DNA of 43,411 nt from Formosa sp. Hel1_33_131 (lineage in GTDB: Bacteria; Bacteroidota; Bacteroidia; Flavobacteriales; Flavobacteriaceae): the NCBI GenBank assembly GCA_949499105.1, contig CATEFX010000027.1, positions 1 to 43,411 on the forward strand. The letters are read 5' to 3'. This document shows positions 24,288 to 33,182 of the stretch, piece by piece (within the stretch, counting starts at the first letter, position 1; the number at the start of each line of letters is the position of its first letter). The position numbers were made by a program, and so were the translations under genes. The notes below the pieces were generated by a model. It did not search any database. It worked only from the letters and a program-made list of their open reading frames with translations, and had not been told where the DNA came from.

Positions 24288-25239
24288 GTTTGAATTTAAA
24301 ATTCTTCTGGTTTTCTAAAAATTTCTCAGCGCTGTAATAATTTTTATGACCCAAAGTTTTACATAGGTTTTTAGTCAAATGTCTCTTTTTGCCTGTTAGT
24401 TTATGCTTAATCCAATCGAGACGCCATGCGATAGAGAGCATCCAACGAGGCACTATTTTTTTGGCAGGAGTCATGCCAAACCCTTTTGAGATAAGCGCGG
24501 TAAAGTCAAAAAACGAAATATTTTCCCCTACCACAATATAGCGCTCATTTTCGATGTCGCTATTCATTAATAGCAGCATGCTTTTTATGACGTCACTCAC
24601 ATCGACATATCCAGAAACTCCGGCAGTATTGTATTTGAGTCCTTTGTGGACTAGCTTAAATAAAAGTCCACTTCCAGACTGGAAAAAGCCAGGCCCAATA
24701 ATCACCCCTGGATTTACAATCACACTCGGAACTCCTTCTTGAATCCCTCGCCAAACTTCCATTTCGGCTTCCTGTTTTGTAATGGCATACACGTTTTTAA
24801 TTTCGTCTGAATGCCAGGTAGTTTCCTCTGTTATTTTCACAGGATCATGCCCCATCGTCGCTACTGAACTGACATAGCAAAGCTTTTGAATGGCGTTAAG
24901 GATGCAAAGATTGACAATGTTTTGTGTCCCAACAACATTGGTACTTCTCAGGAGATAATAATCGTTTGGCGCAAATGAAATCAGCGCCGCACAATGGTAC
25001 ACATGCGTGATGCCTACAAATGCTTCCGTAAGTTGTGGGATGTCATTTAAATCGGCTTCCACCCATTCAATCCGGTTAAATTGCTCGTCAATAGTATCCG
25101 TATAATAAGAGAAAATGGTTCGAACTTTTTCAATGGTTTCTTTACGACGATAAATGGCGCGAATTTTTTGTTGAGATTTGCTGAGTTCAAACAACAAATG
25201 ACTTCCTACTAACCCTGTGCCTCCGGTGACTAATATCAT
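24235..25239 (-). CDS. NAD(P)-dependent epimerase/dehydratase family protein
   Basis: A 334-aa extended short-chain dehydrogenase. Rossmann motif VTGGTGLVGSHL at 4-15, acidic turn YRRKETIEKV, YHCAALISF, catalytic Ser in VSSVATMG and Tyr-x3-Lys in VYAITKQEAE. PGVIIGPG follows. It resembles dihydroflavonol-reductase-like and 3-beta-HSD-like enzymes, so the substrate cannot be fixed. It is convergent with the DUF4296 gene (53-base overlap) and divergent from tyrS. Confidence 0.88.
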   Translation of the reverse strand: MILVTGGTGLVGSHLLFELSKSQQKIRAIYRRKETIEKVRTIFSYYTDTIDEQFNRIEWVEADLNDIPQLTEAFVGITHVYHCAALISFAPNDYYLLRSTNVVGTQNIVNLCILNAIQKLCYVSSVATMGHDPVKITEETTWHSDEIKNVYAITKQEAEMEVWRGIQEGVPSVIVNPGVIIGPGFFQSGSGLLFKLVHKGLKYNTAGVSGYVDVSDVIKSMLLLMNSDIENERYIVVGENISFFDFTALISKGFGMTPAKKIVPRWMLSIAWRLDWIKHKLTGKKRHLTKNLCKTLGHKNYYSAEKFLENQKNFKFKPISVAVSEVCQIFLEDV

Positions 25240-25285
25240 CCCACTAAATTACTATTTTTTCTTTTCTGATCACTAATGAATCTGT

Positions 25286-25293
25286 TATCTTTG
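25286..25293 (+). promoter_or_regulatory. tyrS -7 element
   Basis: TATCTTTG, a full match to TAnnTTTG, 14 bases before the first ATG of tyrS at 25308 and identical to the element upstream of galE. Confidence 0.6.
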
Positions 25294-25307
25294 TCTTAAT
25301 TAAATAT

Positions 25308-26609
25308 ATGATAATGGCCAGTAATTTTATTGAAGTGTTGCGTTGGAGAGGAATGATTCATGATGTGATGCCCGGCGCAGAAGCACATTTATTAGAACAA
25401 ATGAGAAGTGCTTATGTTGGTTTTGACCCAACAGCCGATTCGCTACACATTGGAAATCTGGTTCCAATTATGCTATTGGCACATTACCAACAATGTGGAC
25501 ATAAGCCGTTTGCGTTGGTTGGCGGTGCAACTGGAATGATTGGAGATCCCTCAGGAAAATCGACAGAACGTAACTTTTTGGATGAAAAAACACTGCGTCA
25601 CAATCAAGAAGCCATCAAAAAACAACTCGCTCATTTTTTAGATTTTGATAACGGCGAAACCAATGCCGCTGTCCTTGTCAATAATTACGACTGGATGAAA
25701 GATTTTTCATTTTTAGAGTTTATTAGAGATGTTGGAAAACACATCACCGTCAATTATATGATGGCCAAAGATTCTGTTAAAAATAGAATTTCAGCCGAAA
25801 GTTCGGACGGAATGAGTTTTACGGAATTCACCTATCAACTAGTGCAAGGCTATGATTTCCTGCATTTATTCAAAGCGCATGACTGTACCATTCAAATGGG
25901 AGGAAGTGACCAATGGGGGAACATTACCACTGGAACAGAACTCATCAGACGGGTGGGGAATGGAAAAGGATTTGCCATTACCTGCCCTTTAATCACCAAA
26001 TCAGATGGGTCTAAATTTGGAAAAAGTGAAGGTGGAAATGTGTGGTTAGATGCCAAACGAACCTCGCCCTACAAATTTTACCAATATTGGTTAAACTCCA
26101 GTGATGATGATGCTGAAAAGTATATTAAAATATTTACGTTTTTAGGGGAAGAAGAGATCAAATCGCTTATTGAAACCCATACAGAACAACCGCATTTAAG
26201 ACAGCTTCAAAAACGACTGGCTCAAGAAATCACCACCATGGTTCACAGTCAGGCAGATTTTGAAAATGCCGAAAAAGCATCCACTATTTTATACAGTAAA
26301 TCGTTTAAAGCAGACATTCAAACTTTGGATGAAGCCACTTTCTTAGATGTTTTTGAAGGCGTCCCAACGGCCGATATTTCAAAATCACTTTTAGAATCTG
26401 GATTGGATATGATCGCTGCACTTTCAGCAGAAACCAACTTTTTAGCCTCTAATGGCGAAGCGCGTCGCGCCTTAAAAGAAAATTCGATTTCGGTAAACAA
26501 AGAAAAAGTAGGGGAGGCCTATCAAATTTCAAGTACTGACTTGATTAATGATACGTATGTGATTATCAATCGTGGAAAACGTAGCACTTTTATTATTCGA
26601 GTGGTTTAA
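25308..26609 (+). CDS. tyrS: Tyrosyl-tRNA synthetase
   Basis: Charges tRNA-Tyr. The 433-aa class I synthetase shows YVGFDPTADSLHIGN (HIGH motif at 47-50), the Tyr-binding region YQLVQGYDFLHL, QMGGSDQWGN, and KFGKS (236-240) as the KMSKS loop. The C-terminal 75 residues form an S4-like RNA-binding domain (GEARRALKENSISVNKEKV). The start may be 25308 or the ATG two codons later (MASNFIEV). Its stop shares TTTAAA with the convergent LuxE-like gene (4-base overlap). Confidence 0.96.
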   Translation: MIMASNFIEVLRWRGMIHDVMPGAEAHLLEQMRSAYVGFDPTADSLHIGNLVPIMLLAHYQQCGHKPFALVGGATGMIGDPSGKSTERNFLDEKTLRHNQEAIKKQLAHFLDFDNGETNAAVLVNNYDWMKDFSFLEFIRDVGKHITVNYMMAKDSVKNRISAESSDGMSFTEFTYQLVQGYDFLHLFKAHDCTIQMGGSDQWGNITTGTELIRRVGNGKGFAITCPLITKSDGSKFGKSEGGNVWLDAKRTSPYKFYQYWLNSSDDDAEKYIKIFTFLGEEEIKSLIETHTEQPHLRQLQKRLAQEITTMVHSQADFENAEKASTILYSKSFKADIQTLDEATFLDVFEGVPTADISKSLLESGLDMIAALSAETNFLASNGEARRALKENSISVNKEKVGEAYQISSTDLINDTYVIINRGKRSTFIIRVV

Positions 26610-27586
26610 AGCACCATCAAATTACAGCCTCTAATATCGGACTGATCAAATCGACCTAAAATTTCAAAAGTCCCATCCGGCTTCATTTTACCTAAATCTT
26701 GCGTGGCAATAAACGCACACGAATTAATATTTGCCAAATCAATCACATTAATACCGCCTGATTTTCCAATCGGCTGAATGCAAAGTGCATCTTCGGGGTC
26801 TCTTGTTAAAATTCTCATCCATGGGGGCGTCTCAAACACGCCATTTCCTTTAGAGTAGGCTTGCGACAATAACTCCGTCATCCCGTATTCGCTATGAATG
26901 GTGTCCACACCAAATCCATTTTTTAAAAGCGCATGTAACTCCGATTTTACCAGTTCTTTACGTTGGCCTTTCATGCCGCCGGTTTCCATGACAATGGTGT
27001 GTTTTAAGTTGAATGAATGCGATTCAATCAAATCTAATAAGGCATACGAAACCCCCATAAGCAAGGTTTTTTGACCTTTGGCTTCGAGCTTCAATAAGGT
27101 GTTTTTTAAGGCTTCTAAATCATGCAGGTAAAATCCGCTTTCAGGCTGTTTGGACTGTTCAATCATGTCATTGGCCATATAAACCAAAGACGAGCCTTCA
27201 CGTTCCAAATAAGAAGGGAGTAAAGCCAACACAGTAGAGTCTTTAATGGGACCGTAAAACGATTCAAAACCACGTCTAAAGCTCTGTTTGTAAATGGCTA
27301 AATCACTTACAAAATGCTTACTCACACGACTTCCAGTGGTGCCGCTGCTTGTAAAGGTAGCTTCTGCGGGTTGCTTGGTAGAAACAATGTTACGAGATTT
27401 AAAAAATTCAATCGGTAAAAATGGAATCTGTTCTAGAGTGGCCACATCACTTGGATGTTTGTAGAGTAAATCACAAAAGGAACGATACACAGTATTGTGT
27501 TCAAATTGAAATCTGAAAACGTCTAAAGCAACGGCTTTAAAATCGGCTTCGGATTGGATGTTAAAAATTGAATCGTTGATGCTCAT
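26606..27586 (-). CDS. LuxE-like acyl-protein synthetase/acyltransferase
   Basis: A 326-aa protein of the LuxE family, adenylate-forming enzymes that activate acyl groups. Motifs: IPFLPIEFFKSRNIVS, the phosphate-loop-like ATFTSSGTTGSRVSKH, METGGMKGQRKELVKSE and HSEYGMTELLSQAYS, which parallels the AMP-binding core. No luciferase genes are present, so bioluminescence is not implied; Flavobacterial homologues usually stand alone. The ATG at 27584-27586 is used because an earlier in-frame ATG falls inside the terminator hairpin at 27624-27655. Confidence 0.82.
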   Translation of the reverse strand: MSINDSIFNIQSEADFKAVALDVFRFQFEHNTVYRSFCDLLYKHPSDVATLEQIPFLPIEFFKSRNIVSTKQPAEATFTSSGTTGSRVSKHFVSDLAIYKQSFRRGFESFYGPIKDSTVLALLPSYLEREGSSLVYMANDMIEQSKQPESGFYLHDLEALKNTLLKLEAKGQKTLLMGVSYALLDLIESHSFNLKHTIVMETGGMKGQRKELVKSELHALLKNGFGVDTIHSEYGMTELLSQAYSKGNGVFETPPWMRILTRDPEDALCIQPIGKSGGINVIDLANINSCAFIATQDLGKMKPDGTFEILGRFDQSDIRGCNLMVL

Positions 27587-27623
27587 AATGTGAAATAGTC
27601 CATCACAAAAATAGCTAAAAATA

Positions 27624-27655
27624 AAAAGAGCGTTACCATGTGGCAACGCTCTTTT
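27624..27655 (-). terminator. Terminator hairpin after the leftward T9SS gene
   Basis: Perfect 11-bp stem AAAAGAGCGTT (27624-27634) / AACGCTCTTTT (27645-27655), extended by CC/GG inside the 10-base loop. Read leftward it ends in a T-run. It lies 21 bases after the T9SS gene stop and separates it from the LuxE-like gene. Confidence 0.85.
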
Positions 27656-27675
27656 AAAATATTTAAAAAATTAGA

Positions 27676-29469
27676 TTACTGGATAATCAATTTTTTAGTT
27701 GTTGTTGCTGCCCCTTGCGTCAGCTTTACAATGTAAATTCCTGTATTAAGCGTAGAAATATTTATACGCTTGTTTGATACCGTTGTATTGATCACTTGTT
27801 TTCCAAGAATATCAAAAATAGCGGCTTGCATTGCTCCGGATCCAGTTGAAGTGATGTTTACAAAATCACTCTTAGTTGGGTTTGGGTATAAGTTAAATTT
27901 CGAAACTTCAAATTGACCTGCAGCTAGTGTTGTTGTAAGGTCTGCAAGGTTTCTAACATACAATTGTGCAGTTCCATTATATGCGCCAGCGATTCCTGAA
28001 ACATTCGCAAGTTCTGTTGATGGGATGATCTCACCAATATAATCTGCGCCGTAAAATTCAGTACGAACAACAGTTTCTACTTGTCCTTGAGCTAAAACGT
28101 AATTTTGTCCAGTTGCAAAAACAGCGGCACCATCTCCAGCACTAAACGTGACATTCTCAAAGTTAATGAATGTTGATTCATAATCGCTAGGAGTCGCAAT
28201 GAAGCCAGAAATAGTGACTGTTTGTGCAACCACAGCATTATCAGAAGAAGCAATTACTCCAGAATCTTCTATAGGATGTAATTGAAGGACTCCATTTACA
28301 ATAACGGCCTTACCTTTTAATCCAGAAACCATGTCTCCTACGTTGTAAGTAGTTGCAATTACGTCTTCTGCATCATAAATATAAATTCCAGATGGCGTAG
28401 CATCTTGAAACCATTTTTTACCGTTATATCCATCTTTGTGTGTTAGTAACGACCCCTCGGTAATTTCATAAAAACCATCTGGACCGTTAGCGACTACATC
28501 TGCTCTTAGAGCTGTGATGTTTGCAACGACTTGTAGAACTCCGACGCTAAAGCTGGTAGTGTCCGTGTCAAGCACGTCTCCAAGACTGTTTTTTAACTCT
28601 GTAGTAACCGTATAAGCCCCACCTTCTTGAACAGTGATGCTAAAAGGACTGGTAGCGTTGGGAGTGTCCGTATACGACATACCCTCAATTACGGTTACAG
28701 TCACTGTATCGCTTGCAGAGGCGTTAAGAGAACTCCATGTAACTTCAACAGTGGAAGTCTCAGGGATATAAACTGTCGAGTCAGCTGGGGAAGTTATTAC
28801 AATTGTTGGTGATGGTGTGCCTAATGTAAAAGGAGTATTTACAAACGGTAAAACTAATTCTCCATTAGAGGTTTCTGTTGTCCAGTTAGCTGGAATAGAA
28901 ATTAGGTTGATATAATCTGTGAACGCTGCTTGGGTATCTCTATCTCCTGAGTAGTATCCTCCATCGGGACTACCAGAATTTGTGAAAGTAAAAAAAGTTG
29001 ATCCATCAGTGAGTCCAGATCCTTCAAGTGTGCCTGCAACTCCAGATGCGTTTTGAACTCCTGCTAAAAATACAGTAGGGGTACTGGCGTCAGTTCCTAA
29101 GAACATAAAAACGGCATCTCCACCACCTGATAAATTAAATGAATTACCTTCTGAAATTGAACCGTGAGAGACCACAGAACTAGTTCCTGTGGATAAGTCT
29201 GTAAAAGTGACTACCGTTCCTGAAGTAATTATATCTGCACCTGTTACCCAAGTGAGTTCACCTTCGTTTGTGTCAGCGAGGGCTAGTCCATTAACTTCGT
29301 TGTCAGTAATGTAAATAGTTGTGTTTGCAGCGATATCAGCTAAGACTACAATAGCTATATCATCCGATCCATCTGCATTGAAGCCTATAAACGCGATGTC
29401 TCCAGTCGTCTGCCCAAAAGACAAGCTCGTAATAGTCAATGATAAAAGTAATACGTAAATTTTTTTCAT
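27676..29469 (-). CDS. T9SS surface protein with DUF5689-like domain
   Basis: A 597-aa exported protein. Signal peptide about 1-19 (ending SLSFGQ). Residues about 20-215 form an acidic beta domain (GDIAFIGFNADGSDDIAIVVL...) like lamin-tail/T9SS adhesin modules. A Ser/Thr-rich Ig-like module follows (about 220-310, TIVITSPADSTVYIP). The segment about 315-500 (VANITALRADV...YEITEGSLLTHKDGYNGKKWFQD...GIYIYDAED) matches DUF5689. The last 75 residues (FNLYPNPTKSDFVNI..IFDILGKQV..LNTGIYIVKL..KKLIIQ) are a type A sorting domain. A binding or adhesion role is inference. The true ATG (29467-29469) starts MKKIYVLLLSL. Confidence 0.88.
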   Translation of the reverse strand: MKKIYVLLLSLTITSLSFGQTTGDIAFIGFNADGSDDIAIVVLADIAANTTIYITDNEVNGLALADTNEGELTWVTGADIITSGTVVTFTDLSTGTSSVVSHGSISEGNSFNLSGGGDAVFMFLGTDASTPTVFLAGVQNASGVAGTLEGSGLTDGSTFFTFTNSGSPDGGYYSGDRDTQAAFTDYINLISIPANWTTETSNGELVLPFVNTPFTLGTPSPTIVITSPADSTVYIPETSTVEVTWSSLNASASDTVTVTVIEGMSYTDTPNATSPFSITVQEGGAYTVTTELKNSLGDVLDTDTTSFSVGVLQVVANITALRADVVANGPDGFYEITEGSLLTHKDGYNGKKWFQDATPSGIYIYDAEDVIATTYNVGDMVSGLKGKAVIVNGVLQLHPIEDSGVIASSDNAVVAQTVTISGFIATPSDYESTFINFENVTFSAGDGAAVFATGQNYVLAQGQVETVVRTEFYGADYIGEIIPSTELANVSGIAGAYNGTAQLYVRNLADLTTTLAAGQFEVSKFNLYPNPTKSDFVNITSTGSGAMQAAIFDILGKQVINTTVSNKRINISTLNTGIYIVKLTQGAATTTKKLIIQ

Positions 29470-29602
29470 AATTATTGGTTTAATTTTGTTTACCCAAATG
29501 TATGAAATATTAAACAAATATTAAATTAGCTATTACTTACTTATTAAGTAACTGTCAACAATTTATGAGATTCTTGGTTGATTATATTAACATTATGAAG
29601 TT

Positions 29603-29639
29603 GTTACTAAATAGTTATTAAATTTATATGTTTCGTTAC
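29603..29639 (+). promoter_or_regulatory. Candidate response-regulator half-sites upstream of the two-component operon
   Basis: GTTAC at 29603-29607, GTTAT at 29614-29618 and GTTAC at 29635-29639, spaced 11 and 21 bp, in direct orientation as PhoB/OmpR-type proteins bind. AT-rich background makes chance plausible. Confidence 0.3.
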
Positions 29640-29654
29640 AGGATTTAATTTTTC

Positions 29655-29662
29655 TATCTTTA
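29655..29662 (+). promoter_or_regulatory. -7 element of the two-component operon
   Basis: TATCTTTA, one base off TAnnTTTG, 22 bases before the ATG at 29685. Confidence 0.45.
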
Positions 29663-29684
29663 TGAACTAATTAGATACATTATA

Positions 29685-30374
29685 ATGAGCAACGAATCCA
29701 TTAAAATTTTGTTGGTTGATGACGAGCCAGACATCTTAGAAATTCTGAGTTATAATCTTTTGGCAGAAGGCTACACTGTTTTTACCGCTGCAAATGGTTT
29801 AGAAGCCGTGAAACAAGCCAAAAAAAACCAACCTCATTTAATTATTATGGATGTGATGATGCCCGAAATGGATGGCATTGAAGCGTGCGAGCAAATCCGA
29901 ACCATTCCCGAAATAAAAGAGACCATCATTACTTTTCTAACCGCGCGTGGGGAAGATTATTCTCAAGTCGCTGGATTTGAAGCGGGTGCCGATGATTACA
30001 TCACAAAACCCATCAAGCCCAAAGTATTGGTGAGTAAAATTAAGTCATTATTAAGAAGACGCCATGGCACAACACCTGTTGAAAATTCGGGTATCATAAC
30101 GCTTGGTGACCTCACAATTGATAGAGAAGCCTATAAAATCATACACAAAGACGTCGAAATTGTGTTGCCACGAAAAGAGTTTGAATTGCTGTCGTTACTC
30201 GCCTCTAAGCCTGGGAAAGTATTTAAAAGAGATGAAATTCTCGATAAAGTCTGGGGAAATGAAGTCGTAGTAGGCGGCAGAACCATTGATGTGCACATCC
30301 GAAAACTACGTGAAAAAATTGGAGATGATTCCTTTAAAACAATCAAAGGCGTAGGGTATAAGTTTCAATTCTGA
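29685..30374 (+). CDS. OmpR/PhoB-type response regulator
   Basis: A 229-aa DNA-binding response regulator. Receiver domain 1-125: acidic pair DDE (12-14), phospho-acceptor D56 in LIIMDVMMPE, Thr in TFLTARG and Lys in DDYITKPIKP (about 108). The C-terminal winged helix (about 135-229) has LTIDREAYKI, LPRKEFELLSLLAS, VFKRDEILDKVWG and GRTIDVHIRKLREKIG...IKGVGYKF. It closely resembles Flavobacterial PhoB-like proteins. Its stop overlaps the kinase start by one base. Confidence 0.92.
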   Translation: MSNESIKILLVDDEPDILEILSYNLLAEGYTVFTAANGLEAVKQAKKNQPHLIIMDVMMPEMDGIEACEQIRTIPEIKETIITFLTARGEDYSQVAGFEAGADDYITKPIKPKVLVSKIKSLLRRRHGTTPVENSGIITLGDLTIDREAYKIIHKDVEIVLPRKEFELLSLLASKPGKVFKRDEILDKVWGNEVVVGGRTIDVHIRKLREKIGDDSFKTIKGVGYKFQF

Positions 30375-31411
30375 TGACTAAAAATTCGCATAACTTCTCG
30401 ATGGTTACCGCCTTATTCATCACAGGGATACATACATTTTTGTTGAGTATTTTTTTATATATGTTCTATGAAATTGATTTATCCTTTCTTTTCTACTGGT
30501 TTGTTAGTTCTTATATTTTCACCTTTTTCATCCTTCATTTACGACTTGAAACCTTTGTCTTTAATAGTATTAAAAGCATCTATAGAGACCTTACACTTTT
30601 AGAATCAGCCTCTTTTAACCAAAGTCCAATCACCACCGACATGGCCAGTTTATCGAAGGAAATTGATTCCTATGCAAAAAACAAAAAATTAGAATTAGAA
30701 GCTTTAAAAATTCGAGAGGAATATCGAAAAGAGTTTATAGGCAATGTCTCTCATGAACTCAAAACCCCTCTTTTCACAGTTCAAGGCTATATTTCGACCT
30801 TAATAGAAGGCGCTGCCGACGATCCAAAAATAAGAGATAAATATCTAAAACGTGCCGATAAAGGTGTCGATCGCTTGATCTATATTGTAAAAGATTTAGA
30901 CATGATCACCAAGCTCGAAGTGGGAGATGCAAATCTGACAATTGAAACCTTTAATATTCTTGAGACCATCACCAATGTGTTTGATTTACTCGAAATTAAA
31001 GCAGAGAAAAAAAACATCTCCTTATTATTAGATAAAGACTATCCAGCCCCAGTGATGGTGCATGCCGATCGCGATCGCATTCAGCAAGTGCTTTCCAATC
31101 TGGTGGTCAACTCTATAAAATATGGACATCAAAATGGCACCACCGAAATTAGTGTGGAAGTTTTGAATTCGGAAAAAATGATTGTTCGCGTAACCGATAA
31201 TGGGGAAGGGGTTGAAGCCAAGCATTTGACGCGTTTGTTCGAACGATTTTATCGAGTCGATAAAAGTGGCTCTAGAGAGGAAGGTGGTTCCGGTCTTGGC
31301 TTGTCGATTGTGAAACATATCATCGAAGCACACGATGAAAAAATCTATGTCGAAAGTAAATTTGGGATTGGGAGTGAATTTTCTTTCACACTTCAAAAAC
31401 AAAACCAATAA
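30374..31411 (+). CDS. PhoR-like sensor histidine kinase
   Basis: A 345-aa membrane kinase and partner of the upstream regulator. Two N-terminal helices (about 8-30 and 36-56) with almost no periplasmic loop, so the signal is probably sensed within the membrane or through a partner. A short linker leads to the HisKA domain with the phospho-acceptor in FIGNVSHELKTP (H127). The ATPase domain has N-box LSNLVVNSIKYG, G1 DNGEGV, F-box LFERFYRVDKS and G2 GGSGLGLSIVK. A phosphate-starvation role is suggested by similarity only. Confidence 0.9.
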   Translation: MTKNSHNFSMVTALFITGIHTFLLSIFLYMFYEIDLSFLFYWFVSSYIFTFFILHLRLETFVFNSIKSIYRDLTLLESASFNQSPITTDMASLSKEIDSYAKNKKLELEALKIREEYRKEFIGNVSHELKTPLFTVQGYISTLIEGAADDPKIRDKYLKRADKGVDRLIYIVKDLDMITKLEVGDANLTIETFNILETITNVFDLLEIKAEKKNISLLLDKDYPAPVMVHADRDRIQQVLSNLVVNSIKYGHQNGTTEISVEVLNSEKMIVRVTDNGEGVEAKHLTRLFERFYRVDKSGSREEGGSGLGLSIVKHIIEAHDEKIYVESKFGIGSEFSFTLQKQNQ

Positions 31412-31428
31412 TCCAGCGTTCTTTTCCG

Positions 31429-31436
31429 TATTTTTG
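31429..31436 (+). promoter_or_regulatory. trmB -7 element
   Basis: TATTTTTG, a full match to TAnnTTTG, 16 bases before the GTG start at 31453. Confidence 0.5.
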
Positions 31437-31452
31437 ACAAAAATTAATTCAA

Positions 31453-32127
31453 GTGGGCAGTAAAAATAAACTCAAACGATTCAACGAAAACGACACCTTT
31501 CACAATGTGTTTCAACCCAAACGCGAAGAATTGGTCGATGCAGAATATCCGTTAAAAGGGCAATGGAATGAGCAGTTTTTTAAAAACAAAAACCCATTAG
31601 TTTTAGAATTGGGATGTGGGAAAGGTGAGTACACTGTTGGCCTAGCCGAGCGGTATCCAAACAAAAATTTTATCGGCATTGATATCAAAGGCGCTCGATT
31701 TTGGAGAGGGGCTAAGACCGCCATTGAAAACGAACTTCCCAATGTGGCTTTTATTCGTGCCCAAATAGAACTCGTTGAAAACCTGTTTGCCACCAATGAA
31801 ATTGATGAAATATGGATTACATTTCCAGATCCTCAAATAAAATACAAGCGGACCAAACACCGAATGACCAACGATTTGTTTTTGAAACGCTACAAAAACA
31901 TTCTAAACGATGCCGGAATCGTACATCTAAAAACCGACAGCGAATTTATGCATGGCTATACCTTAGGGCTTTTGCATGGTCAGGGGCATGAAGTGCACTA
32001 TGCCAACCACGATGTGTACCGTCAGGAAGGAAGTCCCGAAGAAGTAACGGCCATTCAAACCTTTTATGAAAATCAGTATTTAGCGACTCAAAAAGCAATT
32101 ACGTATATTAGATTCAAAATTAATTAA
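31453..32127 (+). CDS. trmB: tRNA (guanine-46-N7)-methyltransferase
   Basis: Methylates G46 of tRNA using S-adenosylmethionine. The 224-aa protein starts with GTG and reads MGSKNKLKRFNEN, as in Flavobacterial homologues. Motif I LELGCGKGEYTVGLA (about 51-65), IGIDIKGARFWRGAK, and the TrmB signature FPDPQIKYKRTKHR (about 124-137) are clear. It is followed 3 bases later by a LysE-type transporter gene that also starts with GTG. Confidence 0.94.
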   Translation: MGSKNKLKRFNENDTFHNVFQPKREELVDAEYPLKGQWNEQFFKNKNPLVLELGCGKGEYTVGLAERYPNKNFIGIDIKGARFWRGAKTAIENELPNVAFIRAQIELVENLFATNEIDEIWITFPDPQIKYKRTKHRMTNDLFLKRYKNILNDAGIVHLKTDSEFMHGYTLGLLHGQGHEVHYANHDVYRQEGSPEEVTAIQTFYENQYLATQKAITYIRFKIN

Positions 32128-32130
32128 AGC

Positions 32131-32760
32131 GTGTCGATTTCAATTGTATTTATTTTGGGCTTATGCATCGCCTTTATTGGGGTCATTCCACCTGGAATGC
32201 TCAATATGACGGCAGCTAAAATTAGTTTAAAAGAAGGCCATACTAGAGGCTTTGTCTTTTCGATTGGCGTTTGCTTGATCGTGGGCGTTCAAACCTATTT
32301 AGCAGCAGTTTTTGCGAAGTACTTAAGTCAACACCCCGATGTGATCGATATTTTAAAGCGTGTTGCATTGGTTCTTTTTATTTTAATCTCAATTTACTTT
32401 TTTCTCGTCGCTAAAAGTGAGGATAATATCCATGAAATGGGGGCTTCAAAAAGTAAAAAAAGTCGTTTTTTTCAGGGGTTATTGATGTCCGCTTTAAATG
32501 TTTTTCCAATTCCCTACCAAGCTTACATGGTGACGACCTTGGTGTCGTATCAATGGCTTGCCTTAGATAATCTATCGATTTCCACGTATGTAGCCGGGGC
32601 CATGACGGGCACCTTTATCACCCTTTACATTTATATTTTATTTTTTGATATCATTAAAAATTCTAAAATATCATCTCCGAAGCGGATGAACTATAGCATT
32701 GGGGTGATTACAGCGGTGATTGCGATCACTACGTTGATAAATATTCTAAAAACACCATAG
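32131..32760 (+). CDS. LysE-family exporter
   Basis: A 209-aa protein with about six membrane segments. The N-terminal helix FILGLCIAFIGVIPPGMLNMTAAKISLKEGH contains the Pro-Gly motif typical of LysE/RhtB exporters of amino acids and small metabolites, and the second half has PIPYQAYMVTTLVSY. It begins with GTG 3 bases after trmB and ends 5 bases before the alkyltransferase-like gene, so the three are probably one operon. Substrate unknown. Confidence 0.85.
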   Translation: MSISIVFILGLCIAFIGVIPPGMLNMTAAKISLKEGHTRGFVFSIGVCLIVGVQTYLAAVFAKYLSQHPDVIDILKRVALVLFILISIYFFLVAKSEDNIHEMGASKSKKSRFFQGLLMSALNVFPIPYQAYMVTTLVSYQWLALDNLSISTYVAGAMTGTFITLYIYILFFDIIKNSKISSPKRMNYSIGVITAVIAITTLINILKTP

Positions 32761-32765
32761 TTTGT

Positions 32766-33092
32766 ATGTCAAAGGCGCCTCATTTTTTTGATAAATGCTA
32801 CGACGTTGCCCGTCAAATTCCAGTGGGTCGTGTAACGAGTTATGGTGCTATTGCCACCTATCTAGGTGCAGCTCGGAGTGCTCGAATGGTTGGTTATGCC
32901 ATGACGGCTTCCCATGGCAAAGACGTTCCAGCGCATCGCGTGGTAAATCGCAAAGGACTGCTCACAGGAAAACATCATTTTGAGGGTACCAACCTTATGC
33001 AGCAGTTGTTAGAAAACGAAGGTGTTGAGGTTATTAAGAACCAAATTCAACAATTTGATTCTGTGTTTTGGGACCCTGCCAAAGAACTCTAG
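32766..33092 (+). CDS. Alkyltransferase-like protein (MGMT fold, active Cys missing)
   Basis: A 108-aa member of the MGMT DNA-binding family. IPVGRVTSYGAIATYLG is the conserved hinge and helix-turn-helix entry, ARMVGYAM holds the Arg finger region, and the active-site motif PCHRV is P55-A-H-R-V59, so the alkyl-accepting Cys is Ala. Such alkyltransferase-like (ATL) proteins bind O6-alkylguanine and hand it to nucleotide excision repair, without direct reversal. It closes the trmB-lysE run. Confidence 0.92.
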   Translation: MSKAPHFFDKCYDVARQIPVGRVTSYGAIATYLGAARSARMVGYAMTASHGKDVPAHRVVNRKGLLTGKHHFEGTNLMQQLLENEGVEVIKNQIQQFDSVFWDPAKEL

Positions 33093-33145
33093 TCTCAAAG
33101 AACATCATTTCCTGTAATCCCCTTCTGTTTTAAAACATTTCACTG

Positions 33146-33153
33146 TATATTTG
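33146..33153 (+). promoter_or_regulatory. -7 element of the mrp-nifU-reductase-ferredoxin operon
   Basis: TATATTTG, full match to TAnnTTTG, 29 bases before the TTG start of mrp. Confidence 0.6.
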
Positions 33154-33182
33154 TACTTTAGAATACATCTAAATTAGAGACT

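Noticed and set aside
26606..27646. Longer LuxE-like start at 27646
   Set aside because: The extra 20 codons run through a strong terminator hairpin and do not look like the family N-terminus.
27676..29517. Longer start for the DUF5689 T9SS protein
   Set aside because: Sixteen extra residues would bury the signal peptide that begins MKKIYVLLL at 29469.
31028..31408. 126-codon frame antisense to the histidine kinase
   Set aside because: Lies entirely over the conserved ATPase domain; no recognisable product.
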